Shown in pieces: positions 41,300-53,329 of a stretch of DNA of 64,000 nucleotides (positions are counted from its first letter, which is position 1; the number at the start of each line of letters is the position of its first letter). The stretch comes from Pomphorhynchus laevis. Taxonomy: Eukaryota; Acanthocephala; Palaeacanthocephala; Echinorhynchida; Pomphorhynchidae. Where the stretch lies: contig WNNJ02002141.1 in the NCBI GenBank assembly GCA_012934845.2, positions 1 to 64,000 on the forward strand, in the 5' to 3' direction. The notes below the pieces were generated by a model. That model had not been told where the DNA came from. It was given only the letters and a program-made list of their open reading frames with translations, and ran no database searches. The position numbers and the translations under genes were made by a program.

Positions 41300-42000
41300 A
41301 CTTAGCCATGTGGTAATTTATATAGTAATAGAGGATGACCTCTACGAGCTGACGAACTAATCTTCACATAGTGACAATGGAATCTCTCTGTGGAATACAC
41401 CATCTGCCACGTCGCAATGAGGTCTAGATAAATCAACCTTTGACACACTGAAAGCACCTATAAGGAATGTAAGCGGTCTACGTATGAATACGCAAGTTGA
41501 AAACACAAACTGGAGCATCTTCGGACCACCGACTCAAGCTTCGTGATTTATGCCTTAGTAGATAGAAATGATGTATGGATACGATATTCAATGTGTGGGC
41601 GAAACAAAGCGCAATATAGTCACTTAAAATTTAATGAACGTAGCCTTGCAAACGTATTTTTGATGCAATAAATAACTTTCATTGCCTTACCATGAATAAT
41701 GTCGGTATTTGAGCGAATTATCAAGGTCCAATGCAAAATTACACCAAAATCCCTACACTCAGATACAACTTCAAGTGTATGAACCCCTAATCAAAATTCA
41801 CGATCATGTTTACTATTTCCTAGCTTCATATGGACACATTTATCAAAGTTCAGTATCATACCCGTAGCTACACTCCATTTGTATATTCGATCAAGGTCGT
41901 CCTGTAGGGACCGACCATACGTATCATTGATATTGGCAGTCTAAAACTTGATGTCATCCGCAAAAGTCAAGCAAGGGTTATGAAGCTTTTAATCTATAAC
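41300..42000 (-). pseudogene. LINE family E, reverse transcriptase part
   Basis: Reverse frames read PCLTFADDIKF (catalytic DD near 41960), then DLDRIYKWSVATGMILNFDK, CVHMKLGNSKHD, DFGVILHWTLIIRSNTD and ESVVRRCSSLC. They align with LINE A (FADDVKVW, GITLNIKKCAHMRLGHSN, RTNTDRICNAARR). Stops interrupt it. The N-terminal half of the reverse transcriptase is missing between here and 42025, so an internal deletion joins it to the endonuclease. Confidence 0.7.
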
Positions 42001-42024
42001 AAAGATTTCTGACATATTTATAGC

Positions 42025-43080
42025 TTACAATGAGTTCGGAATGTGAGCGGGATAACTTCCATAAGCGATTCGAATATTAAGCGACTGCTTAAGGTCTCGA
42101 TCAATCCATGCAGGAAGTTGAATTACTTGAGAGATCGCACGCATTGGAGCAATTATATCAGATAAATTCAAAAGGTAATCGTAAATAGTTCTCACTGGTA
42201 TTCTATCTGTTGTTAAAAGCGGAAAGTTAAAACATCTTCTATATTCAACCTTGACCAATTACGCTTAAACATTTTTGTTTGCTGATGATAAAATTTGAAG
42301 TTTGGTACTGCCCGCAAGGAAAGTACGCAATGATCACTTCCACCTACAGAAGGAAAATAATCGACACTGACTATGTAATCAACACATCTGGTAAAACACC
42401 AAATCAAGCACAGAACCTACTCTCGATGAGATACCTGTTGAACGTGTTGGATTAGCAGAAACTCATCAGAAAGGAATTCAGAAATTTCTGTTGCTACAGA
42501 TCTTCCATCATGAAATAGAGACTCTGCCCAATTAGAACGTCTGAGATTGAAATCTCCTAAGAGAATAAAATGTGAACAGAATCATACTGATTGTAAATTG
42601 TATTTTAGGAGATCACAATCTGTGGTAATTGATGGAGAATAATATACAACAAAAAAAATAATACCATTATATTCATATTTGATATGGAAGTTAAGACTTT
42701 CAAAGGAACCATTAGAGTCACATACATTATAAACATCAGAAATGAAAACAATATCTCGAGTATAAGCGACAACCCCTCAACTACGTTTACCTGACGTCAT
42801 ATCGCTTCGAAGTATGCGATACCACGGAATATCAATAGCAACATCAACAATATATTGATGGATCAACGATTCAGTGGCACAGAATACATCGTATGTTTGC
42901 GACCGTAAATGATGCCTTATCTCTACTATTTGTGCAATCAAACTGCGAAGATTAGAACAACCGACTGACAAATATTGTGTGGCTTTGCATGGAGAGTATT
43001 TCGAAGCATTACAATATATGCAACTTAATGAGATTAAACGCCCCACTGATATATCTATACAACTTTATTGCACGATGGTT
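42025..43080 (-). pseudogene. LINE family E, endonuclease part
   Basis: The reverse strand shows SVGCSNLRSLIAQIVEIRHH, DVFCATESLIHQ (catalytic Glu), VVAYTRDIVF, FILLGDFNLRRSNW near 42560, and VGGSDHCVLSLRAV near 42330. This is a complete set of EEP endonuclease landmarks, in several frames with stops. After SDH comes the linker FKRNWSRLNIEDV. It is an older CR1-like relative of family A, which shares SDHC. Confidence 0.75.
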
Positions 43081-43689
43081 GCGGTAAATTGGTATTCGCA
43101 CTACTTTCTTGACTGTGATAGTTTGTATTTAAGCGCTGGGTGAATTGCCGACAATCAAGGAAGTCACCAAGTTCCAACAAACACACTCGACAACCCAAAA
43201 ATTTCGTATACAAAGATTAGTTTCGCCTTTAGAAAGACGACTTCGTAATTCACTATTTGATTCTCTTAATTTTAACCACTCTTCTGGAGATAAGTCACGA
43301 AGTATTCGATACGAACGGCCTTTCAGACGGTAACCTCACATTATTAAGAGACTTACATGTTATGGGGAAGATAGTGTAACTTTCAATAATCTAGGCTTAT
43401 CAGTCGACTTTTTGCCAAGACGAAATAACTTCCGAACTTCCGGACAAGAAACTAACTCATCATCACCTTTCAGCAAGAGCTGAGAAAAAACATTACGTAA
43501 ATTAGATATGCCATCATCCACACGGCCCTGGAAATTTTCAGCATTTGATTAAGGAATACCACTGAATAACACATTATAGGATCAGTAAGATCTAAGACGA
43601 ATATAATTGAGATGTGTGTAATTTGATGCAACGTTTTGAGATTTGGCATTTATAAATATGCATCGATCATTGTCTCTAGTTGGAGTTTG
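43081..43689 (-). pseudogene. LINE E ORF1/ORF2 boundary, unreadable
   Basis: It lies between the E ORF1 and endonuclease and is probably part of the same element. Short frames on either strand are not convincing. Confidence 0.4.
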
Positions 43690-44190
43690 GTGACCTAAAG
43701 AAACGCACTAATATTTACTATCCAGCAATAAAGATGACGTCTTATCGTTTGCAATTGTTTGAGATTGACAGTCATCAACACCATCAGATTCATTACTACA
43801 ACAAGAGAGAGCGTAGGTACAACTGTATCCAAGCAGACACAAGCGGGCGCATCCAATTTTGCAGACAAATCATGATACTGGTTGTTTTGTATTAAAGGTG
43901 TCAATACTGGTTCAATCACATTTTTCGATATAGATACACCGATTGGCCGATTCTTTGAGTTGAATAGTAATGCTAATTTAGCAGCCGTGCAGAAACCACA
44001 TTAAAACGGCATTGCTTTAATTTTACTTCTCGAAGTCTGAGGGACATTCACAATTGTCCATATTTCACAATCCACTGAGTCACAACCAATTTCGAGAGTA
44101 ACAAAATCATGATTTTGTTTAATTGCAGATTTTGGCTTAATATTGTATGCTGCTTTAACAAAAGTGGTATTCTTCTGCTTAGGCATTGAT
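43690..44190 (-). pseudogene. LINE family E ORF1, decayed
   Basis: The start MPKQKNTTFVKAAYNIK (about 44186) is followed by DFVTLEIGCDSVDCEIWTIV, which aligns with YISFEVGCDSKDCDVWTLV at the same place in the LINE C ORF1. This Cys-containing module probably binds zinc and nucleic acid. Later parts (43695-43919) are out of frame. It links families E and C as having the same ORF1 type. Confidence 0.65.
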
Positions 44191-44200
44191 AATTCGTTCG

Positions 44201-44340
44201 TTGATGAATATCGTTCGTTGATGAATATAGTTCGTCGATGAATATCGTTCATTGATGAATAAAGTTCGTCGATGAATATTGTTCGTGGATGAATATCATT
44301 CATAGATGAATATCGTTCGTAGATGAATATCGCTGTAAGT
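44201..44340. repeat. 17-bp minisatellite before LINE E ORF1
   Basis: Eight units close to gatgaatatcgttcgtt. It sits directly upstream of the ORF1 start on the reverse strand, in 5' UTR position. Confidence 0.9.
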
Positions 44341-44639
44341 TTGAATTGTATGTTATTATTGTAAGTATTTAATATCACCAAGAAATTTTTTTAATAATAT
44401 TTTGATTGTTTATATATTACCCATATTTTTGTTTAATTATTTGTTTATAGTACTCTCATTTAAAATGTCTCAATTAAATTATTTTAATTATTTTGAAAAC
44501 CAATATCTTTACATATTACGCTAATTCGTTATATAGATATTGATGATAAACTATCTGTTCGATTCATTAAATGGTTTTATGTTTCCCTTTAAAGAATAAG
44601 GGAAAATATTCATAAGATTTAAGGATTTAATTTATTGAA

Positions 44640-45460
44640 TAAGATTTATTTTTTAACAGTTATGACCAAGATTAATTAATTTTTCCAACGCTTCTTGGGC
44701 TACTTTTATCTCCCATTGGTAGACCTTTTATTTGTCTAAATATATATGTCCCTACCTTTAAATAATTTTGATTTATCAAAATATTTAAGGATTCTATTAA
44801 TTCAATTTTATTCATATATTTATATTTACTTGAGTTTAATTAAACTAAAAGAATATCATCAATATGTCGAAACATATATTTATCTTATATAAACATATAT
44901 TTATATTTATAAATCATATCTTTATATACTTTAAATTTATATTTTAAACAGTTATGAACAAAGTCATAGTCTATAGAGCTAAACAAGTCAGCTATAATTG
45001 GGCTACCATCTATAATATAGATGTCCCTACCTTTAAATAATTTTGATTTATCAAAATATTTAAGGATTCTATTAATTTAATTTTATCTATATAATTATAT
45101 TTATTTGATGGTTTAATTTTAGTTAGATATGTAAATCCATTTATGAATATTATATTATAGAATATTATATTATAGAATATTATATTATATAATATTATGT
45201 AATATTAATATTATATTATATTATATTAATATAATATATCATATTATAATATAATAACATATTAATTATATTACATTAATATTATAAATAAGATATTAAT
45301 ATTATACATAAGATTAATTAATTTTTCTAATGCATATTTAATATCTGTTAAATCTAGATTTGTATTAAACGTACTAGAATCGTACGTATTTATATTCTGA
45401 AAATTTATTCTGTAAATGTATATTCTTTAGGCGTAATGAACTGAAGAAAAAATTAGTCTC
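44640..45460 (-). pseudogene. Penelope-like reverse transcriptase relic
   Basis: Reverse-strand readings include LDLTDIKYALEKLINL, ESLNILINQNYLKVGT, GSPIIADLFSSIDYDF, MFRHIDDILLV and QIKGLPMGDKSSP. GLPMG with SPIIADLF and an IDD catalytic motif is the pattern of Penelope-like and related reverse transcriptases, not of LINEs, which read PQGS and ADD. The order is scrambled: the block ESLNILINQNYLKVG occurs twice, 280 bases apart (near 44765 and 45045), so there is an internal duplication. Very AT-rich and stop-laden. Confidence 0.5.
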
Positions 45461-45479
45461 GATTTAAAATTATTGCATA

Positions 45480-46650
45480 TGAATTTAGATTTTTACGTAA
45501 TTTTGGAATTTAATATTTAATATTTACATAATATTATAATATTTACATAATATTATAAATAATATTTACATAATATTATAAATAATATTTACATATTATT
45601 TATAAAAATTAAACTTTAAGTTTAATTTAGCCTAGATTTAAAGATTATTAAAATTAAACACCACGAATGTAAAAATTTTGAAAATTATTAAATTATCATA
45701 TTTTAAATTGTCGTTACGAATGATTAAAGCATAGACCTCTTAAAACTACCTTTCAATAATTTCGATCGTCTAACTTCTAGCCCGTAGGATAATTGGTATT
45801 AGTTTTCGTATAATGTTTTGTAGAAATTGTAGAAACCGTCTTTTAAGTTAAAAACATCTAATCTGATTATTAAGATATTGAAATACATGTTTGGCTAACA
45901 GCTTTTTCTATCTGGCATCAAGCTATGCGAAAGTGAATATGTAATTGTAGTAAAAATACTAAAACTTAAGGAGTTAGAACATATGAAGCATTGTCACGAC
46001 TAAATCGATTGCACGATAAAAAAATAGGATAATTGTGTATTCAATCCGCTCGACAGGGAAAACAAATAAAATATGAAATTTAGTATGCACACAAACTCTA
46101 CAATTACAAATACAGCCTTATCATTGAGTGTCAATCTTTCATACAGCGCTGTTTATCGATTAGTCGAGGATAACGAACTCGTCTATAAAAACTAAATTAA
46201 GCGTAGCAAGTAAAATTATTAAAGGAAATTTCTTTTAAAAATTAGGTTTTTATTCTGATTTCACAAGATAAAAATTTTTTAATTATCAAACAGTAAGATG
46301 ATGAGAAGTTACAATTATATTTAGTTAAAGTTTAAAGTTTTATGTGTCAAATGCACACATGTGTGTGTTTACAAGCCCACAAAAGCGAAACAGAGGATCA
46401 GCGATATGTAGAGATCGACGGTCGAATTTGGTTGAATGAAGAGGTACGTGTAGCAGAAAATAAGCACAGGTGAGTAGAAAAAGAGCGAGATTCACTTAGA
46501 GTTGACAAGTGGAGATAAGAAGGAAACTTACAATGGAGAATACGATAAGTTAGACAAAGCAGACGAAACGAACGCGATGTTTAATACTTAGCCATCCAAG
46601 TTTTGATAAATATGAGGAGATATGATCTATTTACGAAGTCGATCGTATTT
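45480..46650. other. No recognised gene
   Basis: AT-rich, including repeated taatatttacataatattata near 45515-45600. A motif tatagaatattatat array lies just before, at 45150-45300. Confidence 0.5.
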
Positions 46651-46652
46651 AC

Positions 46653-47270
46653 GACGTCTAGTGGTATACGCTGATGACACCATAACCCTATTCTATGGAG
46701 CAGTTGCAAAGACGTAGTCTCGGACATCAGCCGATTCCTTTTAAGATTAAAAGACCATTACCCAAGTCCAATCTTATTTTAAACTCTGCCAAATCCCACG
46801 TGGTTGTCTTTCATGGCGCCACCGCAATAAAGTAAAAACTTAAGAGATTAGCACTCTCTGACCTTTCCTCCAATTTGACTAATCAACCACTCATTGTCTT
46901 CACGAGTCGAGTAAAATACTTGGGGTTCACCATTACAGTGAACTGGTCGGCGAAAGCCGACCTGGATAGACATTAACGTATCATGAAGAGAGCTAGATAA
47001 GCCCTGAAACGGGCCCAGCATCTGTCATTGAAAGGGAAAACCCAGGTGCACATCTGGGGCACTTGGGCTATTTCGGGATTAGTCTTCATTTCTAAAGGAC
47101 GTCCCATAAAGCAAAGGCTAAGGTTTCTCAAGCTCTTCGTCTCTTTTACCCAGCATAGTCCGCCTCGATTGGACTCTTCGATTGGGGAGTGAAAGACCCC
47201 GGGTAGTTCAGTCGAAGAGCGGCGTGTTGGATCGGCTGGAGGGCTCATATACCACTGGATTTGAGGTCGT
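46653..47270 (+). pseudogene. LINE B6, 5'-truncated fragment
   Basis: It starts at the reverse transcriptase catalytic motif: gtggtatacgctgatgacac encodes VVYADD. It continues through LILNSAKS, TSRVKYLGFTITVNWSAKAD and LARFKLKRAQH-like blocks of B1. The 3' terminus ggctcatataccactggatt is a diverged form of the B end. Multiple stops and small indels are present. Confidence 0.85.
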
Positions 47271-47639
47271 AACTTTGATGAAGACTACTATGGAAGATAT
47301 CGTCGTAATTGTCTTTGACTTTATACTTTCTGGTTGACAATTCTTTTTCTTTTTTTCCTTATTTATCCTGTCGTTTAATTTTATTTAAGAAAATCGTTGT
47401 TGTTGGATGCGCACAGCAATGTTAATGAGGCGCTGAAGAAGTTTAAGGGATGACTTGTTCGATGGAATGATTAAAGCAGAAAGCAGATTGACAAGAAGGG
47501 TAGAGCTGCGATGAAGAGAGATACTTGTTTATCTGATATAAGACAAGGTGTTCAAGAATTTTAGATAAGGTTGGTAGAATTGATATTGGAGGATAATATG
47601 AAGGAAGATAGGGTCAAGAGAGGGCTTTTTAAGTAGGGG

Positions 47640-50334
47640 ACGAACAATAATAATATAATAATACAAATTTATTTAATGTGGCAAATGCGTACAAGCTGTA
47701 CGCTTACAAGTCCACAAACAAAAATGAGAAAGTCAAGCAGATAAATTGTTAAAATGGGATCGGATTTGTCGTTTGAAGCACTGCAGGGAAGTTGATTGGC
47801 GTATATGAATGGGCAGATGATTCCACGATAGAGGAGCAGCCACCAGGAAGGAGCGGAGTCCAAAGGAGGTAGAGTAGTTTGGGACATGTAAAAGAAGGGA
47901 ATTACAGGAACGCAAGGAACAGTAAACAGGACGAGAATTATCAAGAAAAGGAAGGTTGAGACATGAAGGGGTATGCAAAGTTACAAGGCGGAAAGCAACT
48001 ATAAGAAGACGAATTTGAACACGACAATAAATTGTAGGCAAATCGAGAGAAGCAAGATGGTAGGATGTATGATCAAAACGACGAAGACGGAGGAGAATTC
48101 GGACAGCTGCGTTGACGATGCGTTGTAGGGGAAGAAGAGTGGATTTAGGTGAGTTGGAAAATAGACTAAGACAATAATCGAGTCTAGAAAAAAGGAGAGA
48201 TGATATGAGAGTCATACAAGAAGGGAAATCGATCAATCTACGAACTTAACGGAGGTTGCGGAGTATCAAGGTAGATAAGCGTACTTTATCTCTAACGAAA
48301 GGTTTAAGTGAAAGTCGGTTGTCAAAATGGAAGCCTAGGAAAACGAGATTATCAACGATAGGAAGAATTGTAGAATTTAATGATACGGAGGGAGGTTCGA
48401 AGCCGAGGCGTCGAGGTAGGATCCACATAATTTTGGATTTATCAGGATTCAGAGAAAGGCGAAGGGAAGAAAGATGATTGGAAATTGAGACAAGACAGTC
48501 CGAAGCGGAAACACTAAGATCGTGAATACGATAAACAGGCGCATGAGCATAGATGAGAATGTCATCAGCATATTGCATAACATGGAAGTTAAATTTATGA
48601 GAAATCGAAGACAAATCACCAAGAAGAAGAGAGAAAAGTATAGGGCCTAATACGGAGCCTTGTGGAACACCGGACGGAATGGACGAAGGATGGGAGAGAG
48701 AAGAGTTAGAATATACGCGAAATGTACGGTTTGATAGATATGAAGAAAACCATGATACAGTGGGTAAAGAGAAGCCATAATCATGACGAAGGCGATGGAG
48801 AAGAATCTAGTGATCGACGATGTCAAAAGCAGACGATAGATCAAGAGAAACTATGACAGTACATAATTTATGATCGCGCGATATGAGTTAAGTCGTTATA
48901 AACTTTAAGACATGCAATTTCGGTAGAGTAATTAGAGCGAAAAGCGGCTTGGAAGGGAGGAAATAAGTTAGAGGAATAGAGATATGTATTAACTTGCTTA
49001 AGAACGAGACGCTCAAAGAGTTTAGAGAGGGTTGGGAGAAGTGAAATAGGACGGTACGAAGATGGTAGTGAGGAGTCGAGAGATTGCTTTTTGATGAGAG
49101 GACGAACAGTGGCGCATTTCCAGATGGAAGGAAATGTACGGCTACGGATGGACAAGTTGAACAATGTGGTTAGGAAGGGTAAGATAACGGAGCAGATATT
49201 TTTAAGCAAGTGAGTGGGATTGGGTCAGAAGGAGATGTTTTATTAGGTAATGACAGCAGAACCGAAGAAACTTTATCAGACGAAACGGGAAGAAGGTGGA
49301 ATAGTTCTGGTAGGGAAGTATTTAAAGATAAGAGTGGGTACAAGGGGACTATGGGTAGTAGGAAAAGTAAATTAGATAGCTTAGTTTGTAGATAAGAAGA
49401 AAATTCATCAGGATTTATATTACAAGGGGTAGATGATCGTGAAAGAATTGAGTTTAAGATTTTCCAATGAGATTTAGTGTTGGAAGATGACTCGAGTTGA
49501 TTTCGCCAAAAGAGAGTACGTTTAGTACGTATAAGAATGAGATGTGAACGGCGTTGAGAAAAGTAGGAATCACGAAGATTTGGAGGGAGTGAGTTGGGTG
49601 ATCGTTTAAGAAAGCGTTTATACATACGAAAAGAGTGACGGAGTCGACGCTTAGAAAGACTACAGTCAGAATCGAACCAGGGAGCATGGCGCAAGCGCTG
49701 GGAACGTCGAAGTCGACTAGGCAGAAGGTTATTGAGGATCGACGTAAGTTCAGAATCAAACAGAATGCAGAGATCATCGGGAGAGAGATAGTGAAGAGGA
49801 AGTGAAAAGAGTGAAGAATTGAGTAAGGCTGTGCAGAGAACATGGATATCGAGAAGCTTCCATGGTCGACTTGGTGTAGATAAAGGTAAAGGCGGAGAAG
49901 GAGGATGAGGACGAGTAAGAGTAAGAGTGACAAGGAAATGATCGGACAAACCAGGATCAGTAATTGACAAGGAGGTATAGTCATTGAAGCAGTTAGGAAC
50001 AGTAATGATGTCGAGAGCACCGCCGAGAATATGAGTTGGGCTTGTTGAAAGTAATTTATAGTTAAAATCAGAAAAAATATTAGTTAAAGTGATAGAGTCA
50101 GTCAGACGGGCGATCAAGACGAATGTTAAAGTCACCGAGAACAAAAGAAGGAGTATAAGACAATGAACAGTGAGACATTAGATCTGCAAGGTCGTTAAAT
50201 AAGATACGTGATGGGGCAACTGAACCTGGACGGTATACAATCACAAGTTCCAGAGGGAAAGGCGTTGATAATCTGCATATGAGTAATTCGAACGAAGTGT
50301 AACGGATGTTAACGTTGATTTTACGTAAAGACAT
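47640..50334 (-). pseudogene. LINE C1 ORF2, endonuclease and reverse transcriptase
   Basis: On the reverse strand: LVIVYRPGS, SFVLGDFNIRLD near 50120, GLSDHFLVTLTL near 49935 (endonuclease), FDSDCSLSKRRLRHSF, KTSPSDPIPL, SYRPISLLPTLSKLFERLV near 49040, FQAAFRSNYSTE, SLDLSSAFDIVDH near 48840, SGVPQGSVLGPILF near 48665, and MQYADDILIYAHAP near 48565. The C-terminal domain has CLSLFSNSPKSTLLPLQRIV. Frameshifts near 50140, 49190, 48850 and 48240 break an otherwise full-length CR1-like ORF2. The 3' UTR with gtggcaaatgcgtacaagct marks the end near 47650. Confidence 0.85.
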
Positions 50335-50603
50335 TGGGTGACGAGCAATGGCAACAATACCGCCATGATTAGACGCAGTAGATGTATGAGATGTAATTTG
50401 ACGAGCTGATTCAACTAGAGAACAACCAGAGCGACATAGACGACGAATAGCAAGATCGTCGGAGTCAGAGTGCCAGGATTAAGTAATGCAGAGAATATCG
50501 ATAGATAATTGATCGAAGATATCGAGAAGCATATCAGCTTTATGAAGAATTGAGCGAGTATTGAATAGACTAAGACGAAAAGTATGCTTAGGAGCGAGAT
50601 CGA

Positions 50604-51929
50604 CTAGCGAAGAAGACAAGGGGGAGAGATGGGACGCCATCGAATTTTTGGCCTTGTGTGAAGAACGTGAAAATTTCCGTTGATTTTACGTATAGATAAG
50701 GATGACTCGCCGTTTGTTTCACGTCGATGTTTTTCAATGCGAGCTAAATTGAGCTGGGCAATATCAGAAGGGGAGCGGTCAGGAAATATACGGCAAGTAG
50801 ATGAAGTGGTAAGAAGTTTAAAACGTTGGGAGAGTACCGAAGAGGCATGTGAACTATGTCGGAAAACGATTTTTAAAAGTGGAGGACTGAGATGATTGGA
50901 TTTAGTGGATTTGTATGAACGAATAAATAATACAGGAGCAATACTATTGAAGAGTGATGGGTTATCATTAGAAAGAATGGTTGCTAGGATAGACCTGAAA
51001 GCAGATACATCATCATCGAGGCGAGATTGTGGAGAAGCAGATTCGGAAAGCTTTAAGTTTGATATGATTATACAGCGATCGCGCGAAGGAAAACGATTTC
51101 GTGGAAGTGGTGGACGGACAGAGCTGGTAGGAGTCGAGGTAGATGAGCAGATAGAAGTGGAAATGGCAGGGGTGCTTGATAAAGAATTAATATTGTTTGG
51201 AGCAAGTGTGACAGGAGCGGGGTGTTGAATCGGCTGATCAGAGATGTGACTGGATATGATTTTAAATGAAGGATGTAAATTATTTGGAAGTGTTACGTGG
51301 AAGGTAGAGTAAGGAGAATTAAAATAGGTTGGGGCATGAGTGACAGGAATGGAGTGTTGAATCAGTTGATCGGAAATGTTACTGGAAATGATTTTGATGG
51401 AAGGGTGTAAATTATTGAGAGGTGATACAGGGGAGGTCGAGTAAGGAGTACGTGAGGAGAATAAAGAAGTTTGAGATTTATTTAGATTGGGGGAGGAATA
51501 GGAAAGAGGAGGTACGAGATGAAAAGCTTTACCGTTAGCATTGTTAGAATGAGAAAGATTAATGGAAGTTTGGTACGTAGTTGAACGAAGAGTGTGTGAG
51601 AGAGTAGGTTTAATAATGGGATTATATGATGCGAAGACAGGTGTTGATGCGAGGGAAACATCTAAAACAGCATTGGTTTGAGTGGTCGTGTGTGATACAG
51701 GTGTAGATGAGCAGGATAACTGTAGTAGTCGTACTGATGTACAAAAACCGCAAGTGAAATGTTTACGTTTATACACCGAGTGGTCGGATATTTTAACACG
51801 AACAAGTGTCCATACATCGCAATCTTTGGAATCGCATCCAACTTCAAAGCTGATATAACCATCATTGCATTCTGATGTGGAAGATTCTTGATCAGGAACC
51901 GGGATCTGAGATCGCGCTTTTTTAGGCAT
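50604..51929 (-). CDS. LINE C1 ORF1, RNA-binding protein
   Basis: An open 441-codon frame beginning MPKKARSQIPVPD. Residues 25-70 carry a Cys pattern (GCDSKDCDVW ... HFTCGFC) that may be a PHD-like or other zinc module. The middle is a long Ser/Thr/Pro-rich low-complexity region with an internal duplication (SNISDQLIQHSIPVTHAPTY against SHISDQPIQHPAPVTLAPNN). The C-terminal third (RDRCIIISNLKLSES, LLKIVFRHSSHAS, RIFPDRSPSDIAQLNL) resembles the RNA-binding C-terminal half of CR1/L1-type ORF1. It should package the LINE RNA. The frame is intact although ORF2 downstream is broken. A 5' UTR with ctcgctacgctcgcgg precedes it. Confidence 0.8.
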   Translation of the reverse strand: MPKKARSQIPVPDQESSTSECNDGYISFEVGCDSKDCDVWTLVRVKISDHSVYKRKHFTCGFCTSVRLLQLSCSSTPVSHTTTQTNAVLDVSLASTPVFASYNPIIKPTLSHTLRSTTYQTSINLSHSNNANGKAFHLVPPLSYSSPNLNKSQTSLFSSRTPYSTSPVSPLNNLHPSIKIISSNISDQLIQHSIPVTHAPTYFNSPYSTFHVTLPNNLHPSFKIISSHISDQPIQHPAPVTLAPNNINSLSSTPAISTSICSSTSTPTSSVRPPLPRNRFPSRDRCIIISNLKLSESASPQSRLDDDVSAFRSILATILSNDNPSLFNSIAPVLFIRSYKSTKSNHLSPPLLKIVFRHSSHASSVLSQRFKLLTTSSTCRIFPDRSPSDIAQLNLARIEKHRRETNGESSLSIRKINGNFHVLHTRPKIRWRPISPPCLLR

Positions 51930-51999
51930 GACCTTTTATCGATAGATTGAGCTCAATCCGCGAGCGTAGCGAGCGTAACTGACAGGAATAATTGTATGT

Positions 52000-52625
52000 T
52001 TATAAGAAACCAAAATTTTTTAGGTCGCTTTTCAAAGAACAGTAAATATTACATTCCTGATCGACGAGTGAGATGCTTATAGGAAAAGGCGTGAAGTCAG
52101 TAGACAACAATTTGAGAATTTGAGTAGGGATGGGATCGGCAGGGCAAGACTTACATGTTGACGAAATAAGAAGGCAAAATACCTCATCTATAGATACCGC
52201 AAGTAAATAAAAGAGCTCAGGAATACGAATAGACGGGATACAATAAGTTTGTGGAAAGACGATGATTGAATCGATAAGAGAAATTGCTTTTGAAAAAAAC
52301 AATTTTCTTGATCATTCTCAATTCGGAGAATTGAGAATGATCAAGAGTGGCGATGACAGAGGACGATAAAGTAGAGAATTTATAGTTTTCAATTTAGTTC
52401 GAGTCATTAGCGGAAGCCAGTTTGTTTCGCCAAAAACTGTGTCTTAGAGCGCAGAAGTTGCCTATACGAACGACGAAGAGCAAAGAATTGGTTACGATAG
52501 ACGGAGTAGTCAAGTGCTGAAGATAGTCTGAGATAACGATGATAAGTTCGAAAGAACTACACATGAGGTGTTTTAAAGTCACTAACTCAGAGTTGAACCA
52601 TGTTGCATGACAGTGACGTAATTGA
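52000..52625 (-). pseudogene. LINE family C fragment C5, decayed
   Basis: Reverse frames give FWRNKLASAND near 52410 (C1: FWRNQLESSSN) and IPELFYLLAVSIDEVFCLL with ADPIPTQILKLL near 52100-52240 (C1: LPELFHLLPVSSDKVSSVLL and SDPIPLTCLKI). Between them an 18-bp foldback (52318-52335 against 52339-52356 region) interrupts the alignment. Only the part between endonuclease and reverse transcriptase survives. Confidence 0.7.
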
Positions 52626-52681
52626 ACACGTCACTTAGTGATGAATTAGTGGAGATAGTGACATTATTATTTTTATTAAAC

Positions 52682-52784
52682 GTCAAATTTTCGATAGCCA
52701 ACTGCTATCATCCTCAGAACAAAATTATCATCCTCAGGACATAATTTTTTCCTGATGATAGCAATTAGCTATCGAAAATTTGAC
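52682..52784. repeat. Hairpin element with 34-36 bp arms
   Basis: Left arm gtcaaattttcgatagccaa ... ctatcatcctcag and right arm cctgatgatagcaattagct ... gaaaatttgac are reverse complements with small differences, separated by about 33 bases. A related half (ttcagatagccaactgctat) occurs at 41157. It behaves as a small MITE-like family. Confidence 0.85.
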
Positions 52785-53040
52785 TTTTAATAAAATAATA
52801 TTTTTACTCTCTCCACGAAATATAAGTTATATTATCTCAATTTCTTCATATTCAGATTATATTGAACTGAATATTGTCATATTCCGTTCATATTGTCATA
52901 TCGCTTTTGTATATGAATTCACAAACGTAAAACCATTTAAAAAAGCTTATTTATCTCTTCACAGAATAAAGATAAATAGCGAGTTCAACATTTGAGAAAT
53001 ACATCTTTTCAAGTTAAATAAAGAAAAAACACGATAATAA

Positions 53041-53250
53041 ATAATTATTTAAGCTAAATCAAAGAAAAGGAGAAGTTTATTTTATATTTCGCTAACTACT
53101 GTTAGCATTTTCAGGAAATCACCTGGAGAGAATCACCTTTAGAAATTTTCTGGAGATGCTAACAGTAGTTAGCGAAATATCAAAAATAATTTATTTTTTT
53201 CTTTGATCCAGCTCCAATAATTATTTATCAATAATGGATCAGTATCAACT
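53041..53250. repeat. Inverted-repeat element, family H copy 3
   Basis: The inner arms atttcgctaactactgttag (53085) and ctaacagtagttagcgaaat (53158) are perfect complements, flanked by capping blocks and by ends tttgatccagctccaataat and atcaataatggatcagtatc. It is the best-preserved member of family H. No protein is encoded. Confidence 0.85.
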
Positions 53251-53329
53251 ATTTAAAATGATATTAAATAGTTAAAATAAAGACTGTATGCAGTGTCAAC
53301 GTCTATCCAAAATGAAAGTAAGCAGTTTT

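Noticed and set aside
45150-45300. Origin or regulatory AT element
   Set aside because: Simple tatta/atatta low complexity; nothing specific beyond composition.
48256-51228. Forward-strand frames such as 50896-51228 and 48256-48477
   Set aside because: They are shadows of the reverse-strand LINE C coding sequence.
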